64,000 nt of DNA, from the NCBI GenBank assembly GCA_016792625.1, contig JAEUKK010000001.1:34252-98251 (forward strand), read 5' to 3'. The stretch comes from Deltaproteobacteria bacterium (GTDB taxonomy: Bacteria; Myxococcota_A; UBA796; UBA2385). The position numbers and the translations under genes were made by a program. Below are positions 44,785 through 53,263 of the stretch, piece after piece. How positions within the stretch are numbered: position 1 is the stretch's first letter; every line of letters begins with the position of its first letter. The notes under the pieces were generated by a model. The model was not told where the DNA came from. It saw only the letters and a program-made list of their open reading frames with translations, and did no database searches.

Positions 44785-45665
44785 CTGCCAATGTCCCCGC
44801 GCAGGAGCTCTTGCACCATCGCGTCGACGCCCGCGCGGAGCTCGGGCCGCTTCGCCGAGAAGTGCAGCGAGGCCCGCAGCAGGCCGAGCAGGTCACCGGT
44901 GTCAAAACGCTGGCCGGCGAAGACCTCGCCGATGACCGCGCCCTCGGCGGCGAGCACCGCGATGGCGTCGGTGAGCTGGATCTCGCCGCCGCGGCCGCGG
45001 GGTGTGTGGCGCAGCACTTCGAAGATCCGCGCGGGGAGGACATAGCGGCCGACGATGGCGAAGTTGCTCGGCGCGACCTCAGGCTCGGGCTTCTCGACCA
45101 TCGCCCGCACACGCATGCGCCCCGGCTGCTCGAAGGTGCCCGCGCAGACGCCATAGCGGCGGGTATCGGCGCGGGGGACCTCCATCAAGGCGACAACCGC
45201 CTCGGCCCCCGAGGCGGCCCCGGCGGCGATGAGCTGGCCGATGGCGGGCACTTGGGCGTCCACCACGTCATCACCGAGCAGTACGGCGAAGGGCTCGTTC
45301 CCCACGGCCGGGGCCGCGGTGAGCACGGCGTGGCCGAGCCCGAGCGCCTCGCCTTGGCGGACCGAGACGACCTCGGCCATCTTCGCGACCCGCAGCACCT
45401 CGGCGAGCAGGTCTACTTTGCCGGCCTCACGGAGGTGGGCTTCAAGCGCTGGGCTGCGGTCGAAGTAGTCGACCAGTGCGTCTTTCCCACGCGAGGAGAC
45501 GAAGACGATGCGCTCGATGCCCGCCGCGACCGCCTCGGCCACCACGTACTCGATGCAAGGCCGGTCGCCGATCGGCAACATCTCTTTGGGGACGGCCTTG
45601 GTGACGGGCAAGAAGCGTGTGCCGAGGCCGGCGACGGGCATCACGGCGGTGCGAACGGCGGGCAT
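44781..45665 (-). CDS. galU: UTP-glucose-1-phosphate uridylyltransferase
   Basis: 294 aa from ATG 45665 with GGAGG at good spacing. Nucleotidyltransferase motifs: MPVAGLGTRFLPVTKAVPKE (nucleotide and catalytic Lys), EYVVAEAVAAGIERIVFV, VLLGDDVV (metal-binding Asp pair) and VEKPEPEVAPSNFAIVGRYV. Makes UDP-glucose for lipopolysaccharide and polysaccharide synthesis. Transcribed with priA; divergent from the outer-membrane protein gene at 45834. Confidence 0.95.
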   Translation of the reverse strand: MPAVRTAVMPVAGLGTRFLPVTKAVPKEMLPIGDRPCIEYVVAEAVAAGIERIVFVSSRGKDALVDYFDRSPALEAHLREAGKVDLLAEVLRVAKMAEVVSVRQGEALGLGHAVLTAAPAVGNEPFAVLLGDDVVDAQVPAIGQLIAAGAASGAEAVVALMEVPRADTRRYGVCAGTFEQPGRMRVRAMVEKPEPEVAPSNFAIVGRYVLPARIFEVLRHTPRGRGGEIQLTDAIAVLAAEGAVIGEVFAGQRFDTGDLLGLLRASLHFSAKRPELRAGVDAMVQELLRGDIGR

Positions 45666-45805
45666 GGGGCCTCCAGCGGCGGTGGGGGTCGGGCCGGGGC
45701 CCCGAGGTCGGCATAGTGGGGCCGCGTGGGCGCTTGCGCGCGGCGGCTCCGTCGGCCCGGCCCTACATGGATACCCGGTCCTCGTGGGGCGGGCAATGAT
45801 TTTGC

Positions 45806-45820
45806 GGACAGAAGCTGTCC
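45806..45820. promoter_or_regulatory. Inverted repeat GGACAG-AAG-CTGTCC upstream of the outer-membrane protein gene
   Basis: Perfect 6-bp arms around AAG, ending 14 bases before the start codon at 45834 and just before the ribosome-binding site GGAGGG (45825-45830). It could be an operator or a leader hairpin that limits ribosome access. It shares the AAGCTGTC core with the palindrome at 35505-35515, although the arm spacing differs by two bases. Confidence 0.45.
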
Positions 45821-45833
45821 ACACGGAGGGCCG

Positions 45834-46757
45834 ATGCTCAGGGTCACGCGCAGGGCCGGTCGCGGGACGTCAGCGGTGCTGGGGGGAGCGCTCTTGCTGG
45901 CGGCTCCAGCGGTGGCGCAGGCCGATCCGCTCATGGCCAATGATCTCGCGATGGGCGGGGCGCACCGCGCCAACCCCTACAGCCTCGCGACCATGCTCGA
46001 CGCGCCGGCGACCCTGGGTCTCGCCGAGCGCTACGACCTGGGTGCCGGTTTTCGCATCGGTCCGGACAAGCAGCGCGCGCTGCAGGTTGCCGCCCTCGAC
46101 TCGCGGACCTCGCGGGTGAGCGCGGGCGTGACCTGGACCCGGATGGCGCACGAGAACGGCCTGCAGACGGCTGATCTGCCTGGATGGGTGCTGCCAGACG
46201 CGGTGATCGAAGAGAAGGAGGTGCGGCACCGGGTCGGGGCGGGCGTCGCCCTGCCATTGTTGAACCGTCAGCTCGCCTTTGGCGTGGCTGGCTGGTACGA
46301 CCACCGGGCGACCCCAGACGGCGAGGCCGACCCGGGCGGCAACGTCACGGCCTCGGTGGCCACCAAGCTCGCCCAAGACGTCGTGGTCCTCTCCCTGCAG
46401 TCGTCCAATCTCCTGCCTTGGCGGCTGTATTACGCGCCCCTCGACATCTCGGCCGGGCTCCGCTTGCAAGCGAAGGAGGTCGCCGCCCTCGAGGCGAACG
46501 TGGTGGCGCCCTTCGGCGAGACGGATCACGTGCTGGGCTTCAACATCGGCGCGCAGGTGGTCGCCGCCCAGGTCGTCCCGCTGCGGGTCGGCTTCGAGCG
46601 CGACCCCGAGACCGCCACCGAGCGGGTGAGCGGGGGCATCGGCGTCGAAGGTGACCGCGGCGCGCTCGACTACGGGGCGCGCTTTTGGGTGGGCGCCGAC
46701 CGGCCCGATGAGGGCGTCGCGAGCTGGCATGGGATCAGCCTGCGGCTCTTTTTTTGA
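45834..46757 (+). CDS. Predicted outer-membrane beta-barrel protein
   Basis: 307 aa from ATG 45834 with GGAGGG upstream. Signal peptide (VLGGALLLAAPAVAQA|DP). The mature protein resembles PorV/FadL-like barrels: MANDLAMGGAHRANPYSLAT near the start is the typical plug-like motif, followed by alternating amphipathic strands. The last strand ends in Phe (GISLRLFF), the usual BAM signal. No enzymatic motif. Function unknown; perhaps transport or assembly at the outer membrane. Confidence 0.75.
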   Translation: MLRVTRRAGRGTSAVLGGALLLAAPAVAQADPLMANDLAMGGAHRANPYSLATMLDAPATLGLAERYDLGAGFRIGPDKQRALQVAALDSRTSRVSAGVTWTRMAHENGLQTADLPGWVLPDAVIEEKEVRHRVGAGVALPLLNRQLAFGVAGWYDHRATPDGEADPGGNVTASVATKLAQDVVVLSLQSSNLLPWRLYYAPLDISAGLRLQAKEVAALEANVVAPFGETDHVLGFNIGAQVVAAQVVPLRVGFERDPETATERVSGGIGVEGDRGALDYGARFWVGADRPDEGVASWHGISLRLFF

Positions 46758-46778
46758 CCCCCGGCCGAGCGACTCACC

Positions 46779-48170
46779 TCAAGCTTTGCCGCTGGCCAAC
46801 TTGAGCTCTTCGACGTCGGGGCGCCCCGAGTCGCGGAGCATGCGCCGTGTGAGCTGGAAAGCGTTCTCCATGCTGTGGTCCATGTTGTTGTACCAAAACA
46901 GCCCGGTCCGGCCAGCGAGGCGCAGGTTCGAGAACTGCCCCAGCGCGGTGCGTGCCTTGTCCAGCTCGCGTGGGTAGTCTTTGTGGTAGATGGGGTAGCT
47001 GTCGGGCACCCGCTCGACACGTACGTCGATGACGTTGTTGCGCTCTTTGATTAGCCCGACACGAACGAGGTCGTCGACGACCCAGTCGGTCAGGCGCTCG
47101 GCATGGCGCCAACGTTGGTCGCCGCGCATGCAGGTCACTTCACAACAGAAGCCGGTGACCCCCGGCGGCGCGGTCTTCGGCGAGAAGTAGCGCGGGATGC
47201 TCACCCGGTTGATCAGCAGGTCGGTCTGGCCGTAGTAGCACCACTGGTAGTCGCGGGGGCTCTCTTCGCGCACAATGACGTTGTAGAGCAACAAGTCGAG
47301 GTACTTCAGGTCGGGCACCGGCTGCTGCAGCTGGCTGCAGGCCAGCGTGATCGGCGCGGTCCAGACCACCTGAGAGGGGCGGATGGTCTCGGAGCCGGCG
47401 CGCACTTCGACGACCTGGCCGTTGCTCCCGCGCAGCTCGGCGCCGACCCCGGTGAGGATGCGCCCGCCTTTGGCCCGCAGGTGGGCAGAGACCTCTGCCC
47501 AAGCCTCGTGCATCCCGTTCGTGGGGTACAGGAAGGGCTGGGGCTGCTTGTTCACCTGCATCAAGGTCGACTTCAGCAGCTGGAAGAGGTTCTGCATCTG
47601 CGCGTTGTCGTCAATGATCGCGCGGTTGATCCCCACCTTTGCCCAGTCGGAGTGTGTATCTCTTGGGTGGATGCCCAAGAACTTGACGCTGTAGCCCTCG
47701 AAGAACTCCTTGTACAAGGTTGGGCCGTACTGGCGCAGGATGTAGTTTTGGAAATTGTCTTCGCCGTAGGTTCGCATCCCGTTGACGGCGAGGTCGACGA
47801 AGGCACGGCCTGCGGTGCGAACGGGCAGCTGCACGAGGTTCTGCGGCTTGATGGGCCAGGAATAGTAGCTGCCCTCGAAGAAGACCTCAGACTTGCGGGG
47901 GAAGGTGGTGCCGCCGTGGGTGAGGACCCGGTCAAGGTAGGCCTTGACGTTGGGGTTGGCTGTGTCGAAGCGATGGGGCCCGCAGTCAAAGACATACTTG
48001 TCGTCGTAGACGAAGGAGCGCGCCAAGCCGCCCACTTGGGGCAGCTTTTCGACCACGACCACCTCGGCGCCCGCCTCGGCGAGCAGGTGCGCGGTCACGA
48101 GGCCGGCCACGCCAGCGCCGACGACGACCACAGGCGCGGAGAACACGGAGGGCGGGGCGGTTCCGGACAC
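46779..48170 (-). CDS. FAD-dependent oxidoreductase, UDP-galactopyranose mutase/protoporphyrinogen oxidase-like
   Basis: 463 aa, GTG start with GGAGG. Rossmann FAD-binding start VVVVGAGVAGLVTAHLLAEA, the VVEKLPQVGGLARSF segment and FDCGPHRFDT, which is the pattern of UGM-like and related sugar-pathway flavoenzymes. C-terminal LRLAGRTGLFWYNNMDHSME holds the second FAD contact. galU and an outer-membrane protein are neighbours, which fits, but does not prove, a cell-surface sugar role. Substrate unknown. Confidence 0.8.
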   Translation of the reverse strand: MSGTAPPSVFSAPVVVVGAGVAGLVTAHLLAEAGAEVVVVEKLPQVGGLARSFVYDDKYVFDCGPHRFDTANPNVKAYLDRVLTHGGTTFPRKSEVFFEGSYYSWPIKPQNLVQLPVRTAGRAFVDLAVNGMRTYGEDNFQNYILRQYGPTLYKEFFEGYSVKFLGIHPRDTHSDWAKVGINRAIIDDNAQMQNLFQLLKSTLMQVNKQPQPFLYPTNGMHEAWAEVSAHLRAKGGRILTGVGAELRGSNGQVVEVRAGSETIRPSQVVWTAPITLACSQLQQPVPDLKYLDLLLYNVIVREESPRDYQWCYYGQTDLLINRVSIPRYFSPKTAPPGVTGFCCEVTCMRGDQRWRHAERLTDWVVDDLVRVGLIKERNNVIDVRVERVPDSYPIYHKDYPRELDKARTALGQFSNLRLAGRTGLFWYNNMDHSMENAFQLTRRMLRDSGRPDVEELKLASGKA

Positions 48171-48356
48171 AGGCGCCTCCAGGGCGTCGTCGCGGCGGCG
48201 CCGCGGGCGAGAGCAAGGCCCGTCCTACCACCGTCCGAAGGCCGTGCCGACTCTGCGCGCGCAGAGCCGCTGGCGCACGCCTCGGCCGGCGGCGTCAGCG
48301 CGTTAGGCCGCGGCGCGTGGAGCGTGCGTTGTGCCAGACCGCGCGCAAGGAGCCCG

Positions 48357-49748
48357 ATGAACCGCCCCTCCCGCTGCCCCAAGCCCGCCCGCGCCGACGG
48401 CGCGCCACCGGTCCACGCCGCCCTGCACGCCGCGCACCGGGCCGCCTTCCTCCGCGCGCTTGGCGCTGACGCAGCGCTGATCTTCGCCGCGCCCACCCGG
48501 CCGCGGAACGGCGACGCCGACCACCGCTACCGCCAGAGCAGCGACCTGCTCTACCTCACCGGCTGGCGTGACCCCGAGGCGGTCGCCCTGCTTCGGCCTG
48601 GCGCAGACCGCCCGTTCATCCTCTTCGTGCAAGCGCGGGATCCCGAGCGCGAGACCTGGACCGGCCGGCGGCCCGGCCCAGAGGGGGCGACCGCGCTCTA
48701 TGGCGCCGACGCGGCCTTTCCCATCGAGCAGCTGTGGTCGATGTTGCCCGAGCTCCTGCAAGGTCACCGCACCCTCCACTACCGCTTCGCGGAAGACGCA
48801 GAGCGAGACCGCGCGTTGGTCCAAGCGATCGCAGGTGCCCGCAAGCTCAGCCGCAAGTCGGGCCTCGACGTGCCTGACGCATTCGTCGACCCGGCTCGGG
48901 TGTTGCATGAGCTCCGGCTCATCAAGAGCGACGGCGAGCTCGACATCCTGCGCGAGGCCGCCCGGATCACTGAGGCCGCGCACCGCGAGGCCATGGGCAT
49001 CACCGCACCGGGTGTTTTTGAGTTCGAGCTGGAAGCGGCGATTGAGGGTGCGTTTCGCCGCCTCGGCGGCTCTGGTGCAGGCTATACCTCTATCGTCGGG
49101 GGTGGCGAGAACGCGACGATCTTGCACTATCACACGAACCAAGATGTCCTTCAGGACGGTGATCTGGTGTGCGTCGACGCTGGGGGCGAGTTCGACGGCT
49201 ACACCGCAGACGTGACCCGGACGTGGCCGGTCAACGGCCAGTTCTCGGACCTCCAACGCAAGGCCTACCAGATCGTGCTCGAGGCGCAGCTCCTCGCGAT
49301 CAGCCGCTGTCAGGTGGGGGCGCGGTTCCTCGACGTGCACGAGGCCGCCACGCGCAGGCTCGCGCGCGGGATGCTCGAGCTGGGCCTCTTCGAAGGTGAT
49401 CCCGAAGACGATGGCGCGGTCGAGCAGATCATCGCAGACGGCCGCAGCAAGCGCTACTATATGCACGGCACCTCGCATTGGCTTGGCTTGGATGTGCACG
49501 ACGCGGGCGTCTACAACATGGACGGCGGCTCGCGGCGGCTCGCCGCAGGCATGGTGCTGACCGTCGAGCCCGGGCTCTACATCGCCGTGGACGACGAAGA
49601 CGCGCCGGCCGCCTTGCGTGGGCTGGGCATCCGCATCGAAGACGACGTGGTCGTCACCGATGACGGTCCGCTGGTCCTCACCGCGGCGATCCCCAAAGCC
49701 GTGCACGAGGTGGAGGCCGCCGTCGGCGTCTTGCGGGGGCGGGTGTGA
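48357..49748 (+). CDS. pepP: Xaa-Pro aminopeptidase (aminopeptidase P)
   Basis: 463 aa from ATG 48357 with AAGGAG upstream. N-terminal creatinase-like domain (RQSSDLLYLTGWRDPEAVAL). Pita-bread peptidase domain with the five metal ligands: CVDAGGEFDGYTADVTRTW (two Asp), MHGTSHWLGLDVHD (His), LTVEPGLYI (Glu) and GIRIEDDVVVT (Glu). Removes N-terminal residues before proline. GTGA overlap with glk. Confidence 0.93.
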   Translation: MNRPSRCPKPARADGAPPVHAALHAAHRAAFLRALGADAALIFAAPTRPRNGDADHRYRQSSDLLYLTGWRDPEAVALLRPGADRPFILFVQARDPERETWTGRRPGPEGATALYGADAAFPIEQLWSMLPELLQGHRTLHYRFAEDAERDRALVQAIAGARKLSRKSGLDVPDAFVDPARVLHELRLIKSDGELDILREAARITEAAHREAMGITAPGVFEFELEAAIEGAFRRLGGSGAGYTSIVGGGENATILHYHTNQDVLQDGDLVCVDAGGEFDGYTADVTRTWPVNGQFSDLQRKAYQIVLEAQLLAISRCQVGARFLDVHEAATRRLARGMLELGLFEGDPEDDGAVEQIIADGRSKRYYMHGTSHWLGLDVHDAGVYNMDGGSRRLAAGMVLTVEPGLYIAVDDEDAPAALRGLGIRIEDDVVVTDDGPLVLTAAIPKAVHEVEAAVGVLRGRV

Positions 49749-50680
49749 TTGTCGCTGATGACGCCGTCTTGGTCGGTGATGTGGGTGGGACCCACGCCCG
49801 CTTCGGCCTTTGGCGCGGGGGCGCGCTTGTTGATCGCGCCGCATGGCCAACGTCCGCCCTGCCGACCCTGACCGGGTGCGTGGAGCGGCTCCGGGCTGGA
49901 TGGCGGTTTGCGCGCGTCTCGGTGGCTGTCGCCGGGCCGGTGGTGGGGCGCCGGGCCGCGCTGACCAACGCGGGCTGGGTCGCTGACCTCGACGAGTTGG
50001 ATGAGGAAGGCCTCCTGATCAATGATCTCGAGGCGGCGGCCTGGGGCTGCGGGGCGGGGCAGCCCGAGGACCTGCGGCTGCTCACCGGGGAGGACCCCGG
50101 TCGGCAGGGCGACGCGGTCGTGGTGGGCGTCGGCACCGGCCTCGGGCAGGCCTTGTGGATCGGCGAGGGGCGGGCGATCCCGGGGGAGGGTGGGCATGCC
50201 TACTTTGCGGCCCGTGACGCGGCCGAGCGCCGGCTCGCCGCCTTCATCGAGGCCGAGCTCGGGCGCCCCGTCGAGGTCGAGGACGTGCTCTCCGGCACCG
50301 GGATCGGCCGGATCGCGGCTTGGATCGCGGCTGAAGGTGGTGGCGAGGCCTTGCCCGTCGCTGATCGCACCGGGCTCGGGCGTTGGGTCGTCGCGGAGCA
50401 GGGCCAACACCCGGTCGCCCGTGCGGCAGCGGCCACCTTCTGGTCGCTGCTGGCCGGAGAGCTGCGCAACGTGGCGCTCCGCACCTTGCCGGCGCGTGGC
50501 CTGTTTGTCGTTGGGGGCCTCGCGCCCCGATTGTTGCCTTCGGCAGATTTCTCGGCCTTCAAGCACCGGTTGGAGGGGGAGGGGCCCCTGGCTTGGCGCC
50601 TCCGCGACCTGGCCGTGCAGCTGGTCGACGACGACGCGTTGGCCCTCCGCGGGGCGGCTGCGGCGGCGGAGCGCCGCTGA
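49745..50680 (+). CDS. glk: Glucokinase
   Basis: 311 aa, GTG start in a GTGA overlap with pepP. GDVGGTHARFGLW is the ATP phosphate-1 motif, LLINDLEAAAWG carries the catalytic Asp, VVGVGTGLGQAL is phosphate-2, PGEGGHAYF contacts glucose, and VVGGLAPRLL is the adenosine motif. Belongs to the bacterial Glk family (COG0837). Phosphorylates glucose with ATP; together with galU it supplies glucose-1-phosphate chemistry indirectly. Confidence 0.9.
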   Translation: MIVADDAVLVGDVGGTHARFGLWRGGALVDRAAWPTSALPTLTGCVERLRAGWRFARVSVAVAGPVVGRRAALTNAGWVADLDELDEEGLLINDLEAAAWGCGAGQPEDLRLLTGEDPGRQGDAVVVGVGTGLGQALWIGEGRAIPGEGGHAYFAARDAAERRLAAFIEAELGRPVEVEDVLSGTGIGRIAAWIAAEGGGEALPVADRTGLGRWVVAEQGQHPVARAAAATFWSLLAGELRNVALRTLPARGLFVVGGLAPRLLPSADFSAFKHRLEGEGPLAWRLRDLAVQLVDDDALALRGAAAAAERR

Positions 50681-50689
50681 GCCCGCGCG

Positions 50690-50723
50690 CCGCGGCACCG
50701 CCGCGGGGCGGTTGTCACCTTTT
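50690..50723 (+). terminator. Possible weak terminator after glk
   Basis: CCGCGG (50690-50695) and CCGCGG (50701-50706) form a hairpin (5-base loop), followed 13 bases later by TTTT (50720-50723). The T-run is distant, so termination is doubtful. Confidence 0.3.
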
Positions 50724-50871
50724 ACGTCTACCACGTCACCCTGAGCGCGACGCGGCTCATGTGGTGGCAAAGTGTCGGGAGCGCGATCCCGATGTGCGTC
50801 CGCCCCCTGGATTGAGCGTGGGGGCGCAGTGATGGGTTGGCGCCCAACGCGCCGCTGATGGAGTCAGAACG

Positions 50872-51705
50872 ATGAGCAACGGTCTAGAAAAGGCCTACAA
50901 GAACCTTTCTTTCCTCAACAGCCCGGCTGCGAGGCACATCCGCATCTTGTGCGAGTACGAGGAGCCGGGCGAGCGCTTCCGCGAACACAACGTTCGCGAC
51001 ACGATCGTGTTCTTCGGCTCGGCCCGGGCGCGCTCGGTCGCCGTCTGCAAAGACGAGGTCGCGCACCTCGAGCGCGAGATCGCGCGGAACGGTGAGCCCC
51101 ACGTGCATCACGAGCTTGAGAAGAAGCTCAAGGTCGCCCGCGCACGGCAGAAGATGGCGCACTGGTACGATGAGACCGTCGAGCTGGCGCGGCGCCTCAC
51201 CGAGTGGGACATGGCCCGTCAGGGGCCCCGCCGCTACTACGTGTGCACGGGCGGTGGTCCGGGCATGATGGAGGCCGCCAACCGCGGCGCGGCTGCGGTC
51301 GAAGGGGGCCGCAGCGTAGGTTTGGGCATCTCCCTGCCTTTTGAGGAGAAGCTGAACCCCTACGTCACCCCCGAGCTCGGCTTTGAATTCCATTACTTCT
51401 TTATGCGGAAGTATTGGTTCCTCTACCTCGCCAAGGCCCTCATCCTGACCCCCGGCGGCTTTGGGACGATGGACGAGTTCTTCGAGACGCTGACCCTTCG
51501 TCAGACCGGCAAGATCAAGAAGAACCTCCCCATCGTCCTCTTCGGCACCGAGTACTGGGACCGGGTGCTCAACGTCGACGCGATGTTGGAGTGGGGCACC
51601 ATCTCCGAGAAAGACCTGCTGCTCTTCCACCGCAGCGACACCGTCGAAGATGCCTTCGCCTTCCTGGTCGACGCGATCGAGCAGAACGAGCGCGACGGCC
51701 GCTGA
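50872..51705 (+). CDS. LOG-family protein (lysine-decarboxylase-like Rossmann fold)
   Basis: 277 aa. The diagnostic motifs are GGGPGMMEAANRGAA and PGGFGTMDEFFETLTL (PGGxGTxxE). LOG proteins are nucleoside-monophosphate ribohydrolases (cytokinin-activating in plants) or related binding proteins. About 100 extra N-terminal residues include a charged helical stretch (VAHLEREIARNGEPHVHH) not in plant LOG. It is 15 bases before the ferredoxin gene, so the two probably share a transcript. Confidence 0.88.
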   Translation: MSNGLEKAYKNLSFLNSPAARHIRILCEYEEPGERFREHNVRDTIVFFGSARARSVAVCKDEVAHLEREIARNGEPHVHHELEKKLKVARARQKMAHWYDETVELARRLTEWDMARQGPRRYYVCTGGGPGMMEAANRGAAAVEGGRSVGLGISLPFEEKLNPYVTPELGFEFHYFFMRKYWFLYLAKALILTPGGFGTMDEFFETLTLRQTGKIKKNLPIVLFGTEYWDRVLNVDAMLEWGTISEKDLLLFHRSDTVEDAFAFLVDAIEQNERDGR

Positions 51706-51720
51706 GCCAGAGGGGGCCCC

Positions 51721-52188
51721 ATGTCGATTTTCGGGATCCGCAAGCGGCTGAAGGCCGCGCTCGGGATGGGGCGCCCACCCCGCGAGATCGTGCGCTACCG
51801 CGTCACCTATGTCCTGCCCGATGGTACCGAGCAGGTGGTCGAAGCCGAAGAGCGCTACTCGGTGCTGATGGCGAGCCAAGCGTTGGCTTCGCCGATCGGC
51901 ACCGGGCGCCGGGCCGGTGGCACCTGCCCCGATGGCGGCTGCGCAGAGTGCCGGGTGCAGATCTTGGATGCGACCGGGCTCTCACCGATGACCGACGCGG
52001 AGCGGCGCAGCCTCGACGCGGCGGCCCGAGGTGAGCCCCACGAGGGCCGCGTCCGGCGCCCGGGGCCCCCAGTCACGCCCGACGCCCGGCTCGCCTGCTA
52101 TGCCAAGGTGGTCGGCGACGGCGCGCGGGTTCGCGTCAGCGAGCTCTTCGACTACGACTCGATCCGGGGCGACCCGAGCGGCTCCTGA
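51721..52188 (+). CDS. 2Fe-2S ferredoxin-like protein
   Basis: 155 aa. Plant/adrenodoxin-type 2Fe-2S fold: a beta strand start (VRYRVTYVLPDGTEQVVEAE), then cluster cysteines in GTCPDGGCAECRVQ and a fourth in ARLACYAKVVG. A longer Arg/Pro loop (EGRVRRPGPPVTP) lies between. The N-terminal 20 residues are basic. Electron carrier; partner unknown. Downstream of the LOG gene and followed by a good terminator. Confidence 0.85.
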   Translation: MSIFGIRKRLKAALGMGRPPREIVRYRVTYVLPDGTEQVVEAEERYSVLMASQALASPIGTGRRAGGTCPDGGCAECRVQILDATGLSPMTDAERRSLDAAARGEPHEGRVRRPGPPVTPDARLACYAKVVGDGARVRVSELFDYDSIRGDPSGS

Positions 52189-52200
52189 GGGGGCGCAGGG

Positions 52201-52232
52201 GAGGGGAGGGCGACCTCCCCTCTCGCGTTTTT
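52201..52232 (+). terminator. Intrinsic terminator after the LOG-ferredoxin pair
   Basis: Perfect 9-bp stem GAGGGGAGG (52201-52209) / CCTCCCCTC (52214-52222) with a GCGA tetraloop, followed after 5 bases by TTTTT (52228-52232). The best terminator in the window. Confidence 0.75.
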
Positions 52233-52267
52233 CGCTGTACACAAGTGTTTTGGTTGTTGGAGTGGGA

Positions 52268-53263
52268 ATGGAAACGAAGCCGTTTTGTGACTTGCACATC
52301 CACATGGGCGCCTCGGTCGCCCCGCACATCCTCTGGTCCATCGCGCACCAGCAGGGGTTCAAGCTGCCGGTGAAAGACTACTGGGAGTTTGTCGACCTCA
52401 TCACGGTCAACCCACGAAAAGTCCGGACGCTCGATGATTATCTGAAGATTCTCCACGAGTGGACCGAAAAAATCCAGTCCAGCCCCGCCGCGGTGGAGCG
52501 CAGCGTCTACGAGATCATCGGCAAAGAGTACCGGGGCTCGCGGGTGCAGCAGATCGAGCTGCGCTTCAACCCGATGAAGCGGAACTTGGGCGGCGAGCGC
52601 GACCTGGACCACATCATCCACGCGGCCATCCGCGGGATGGACCTCGCCTGCTTGGAGTATGGCGTGCGGGCGGGGCTGATCTTCTGCTTGGCCCGCGAGT
52701 TTACGCCGGAGATCAACGAGATCATCCTTCAGAAGGCCATCAAGTACCAGAACCGCGGCGTGATCGGCATTGACCTCGCTGGCACCGAGAAGAACGCGAT
52801 CGAGCTGAATTCCAGCGTGGACAAGTACGCCAGCCTGTTCGCCCGGGCGCGCGAGGCCGGTCTGGGGACGACCATCCACACCGGCGAGACGGCGAGCACC
52901 TCAGCCGAGGGCGTGATCGCCGTGGTGGAGCGCTTGCGCCCCGACCGCATCGGCCACGGCATCCGCGCCGCCTACTCGGAGACCGCGCTGAAACGGTTGG
53001 CCGAGACGGGGACCGTGCTGGAGCTCTGCCCGACGAGCAACCTCCACACCCGCGCGGTGCGGCACCTCGAGGAGTTCAAGTTCATCATCGGCGTGCTCAG
53101 CGAGGCCGGCGTCCGGTTCACCATCAACACGGACGGGACCTACCTCTGCAGCACCAGCTTGCAGCGCGAATTTCGTTTGTTGGAAGAGGCAGAGATCCTC
53201 ACCGAGGCAGAGTCCGAGCGGGCGCGGCTCTTGGCCTTCGAGGCCAGCTTCATCGACCGCTGA
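52268..53263 (+). CDS. Adenosine deaminase-family protein
   Basis: 331 aa from ATG 52268, with GGAG 5 bases upstream. Amidohydrolase motifs of the ADA family: DLHIHMGAS (zinc HxH), GIDLAGTE, HTGETAS (His and catalytic Glu), DRIGHGIRA, and LCPTSN. The last motif reads TINTDGTYL: the zinc-binding Asp is kept but the following Asp of the usual NTDDP is Gly. The substrate may be adenosine, adenine or another nucleoside. The 80-base upstream gap is less GC-rich than its surroundings and holds the palindrome ACAC-AA-GTGT (52239-52248). Overlaps queG tail-to-tail by 14 bases. Confidence 0.85.
   Translation: METKPFCDLHIHMGASVAPHILWSIAHQQGFKLPVKDYWEFVDLITVNPRKVRTLDDYLKILHEWTEKIQSSPAAVERSVYEIIGKEYRGSRVQQIELRFNPMKRNLGGERDLDHIIHAAIRGMDLACLEYGVRAGLIFCLAREFTPEINEIILQKAIKYQNRGVIGIDLAGTEKNAIELNSSVDKYASLFARAREAGLGTTIHTGETASTSAEGVIAVVERLRPDRIGHGIRAAYSETALKRLAETGTVLELCPTSNLHTRAVRHLEEFKFIIGVLSEAGVRFTINTDGTYLCSTSLQREFRLLEEAEILTEAESERARLLAFEASFIDR

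Noticed and set aside
48321..48336. TGGCACAACGCACGCT on the minus strand as a second sigma-54 promoter (for the flavoenzyme gene)
   Set aside because: GG-N10-GC spacing is right and the -24 box is good, but the -12 element is ACGCT instead of TTGCW, leaving only one of the two boxes convincing.
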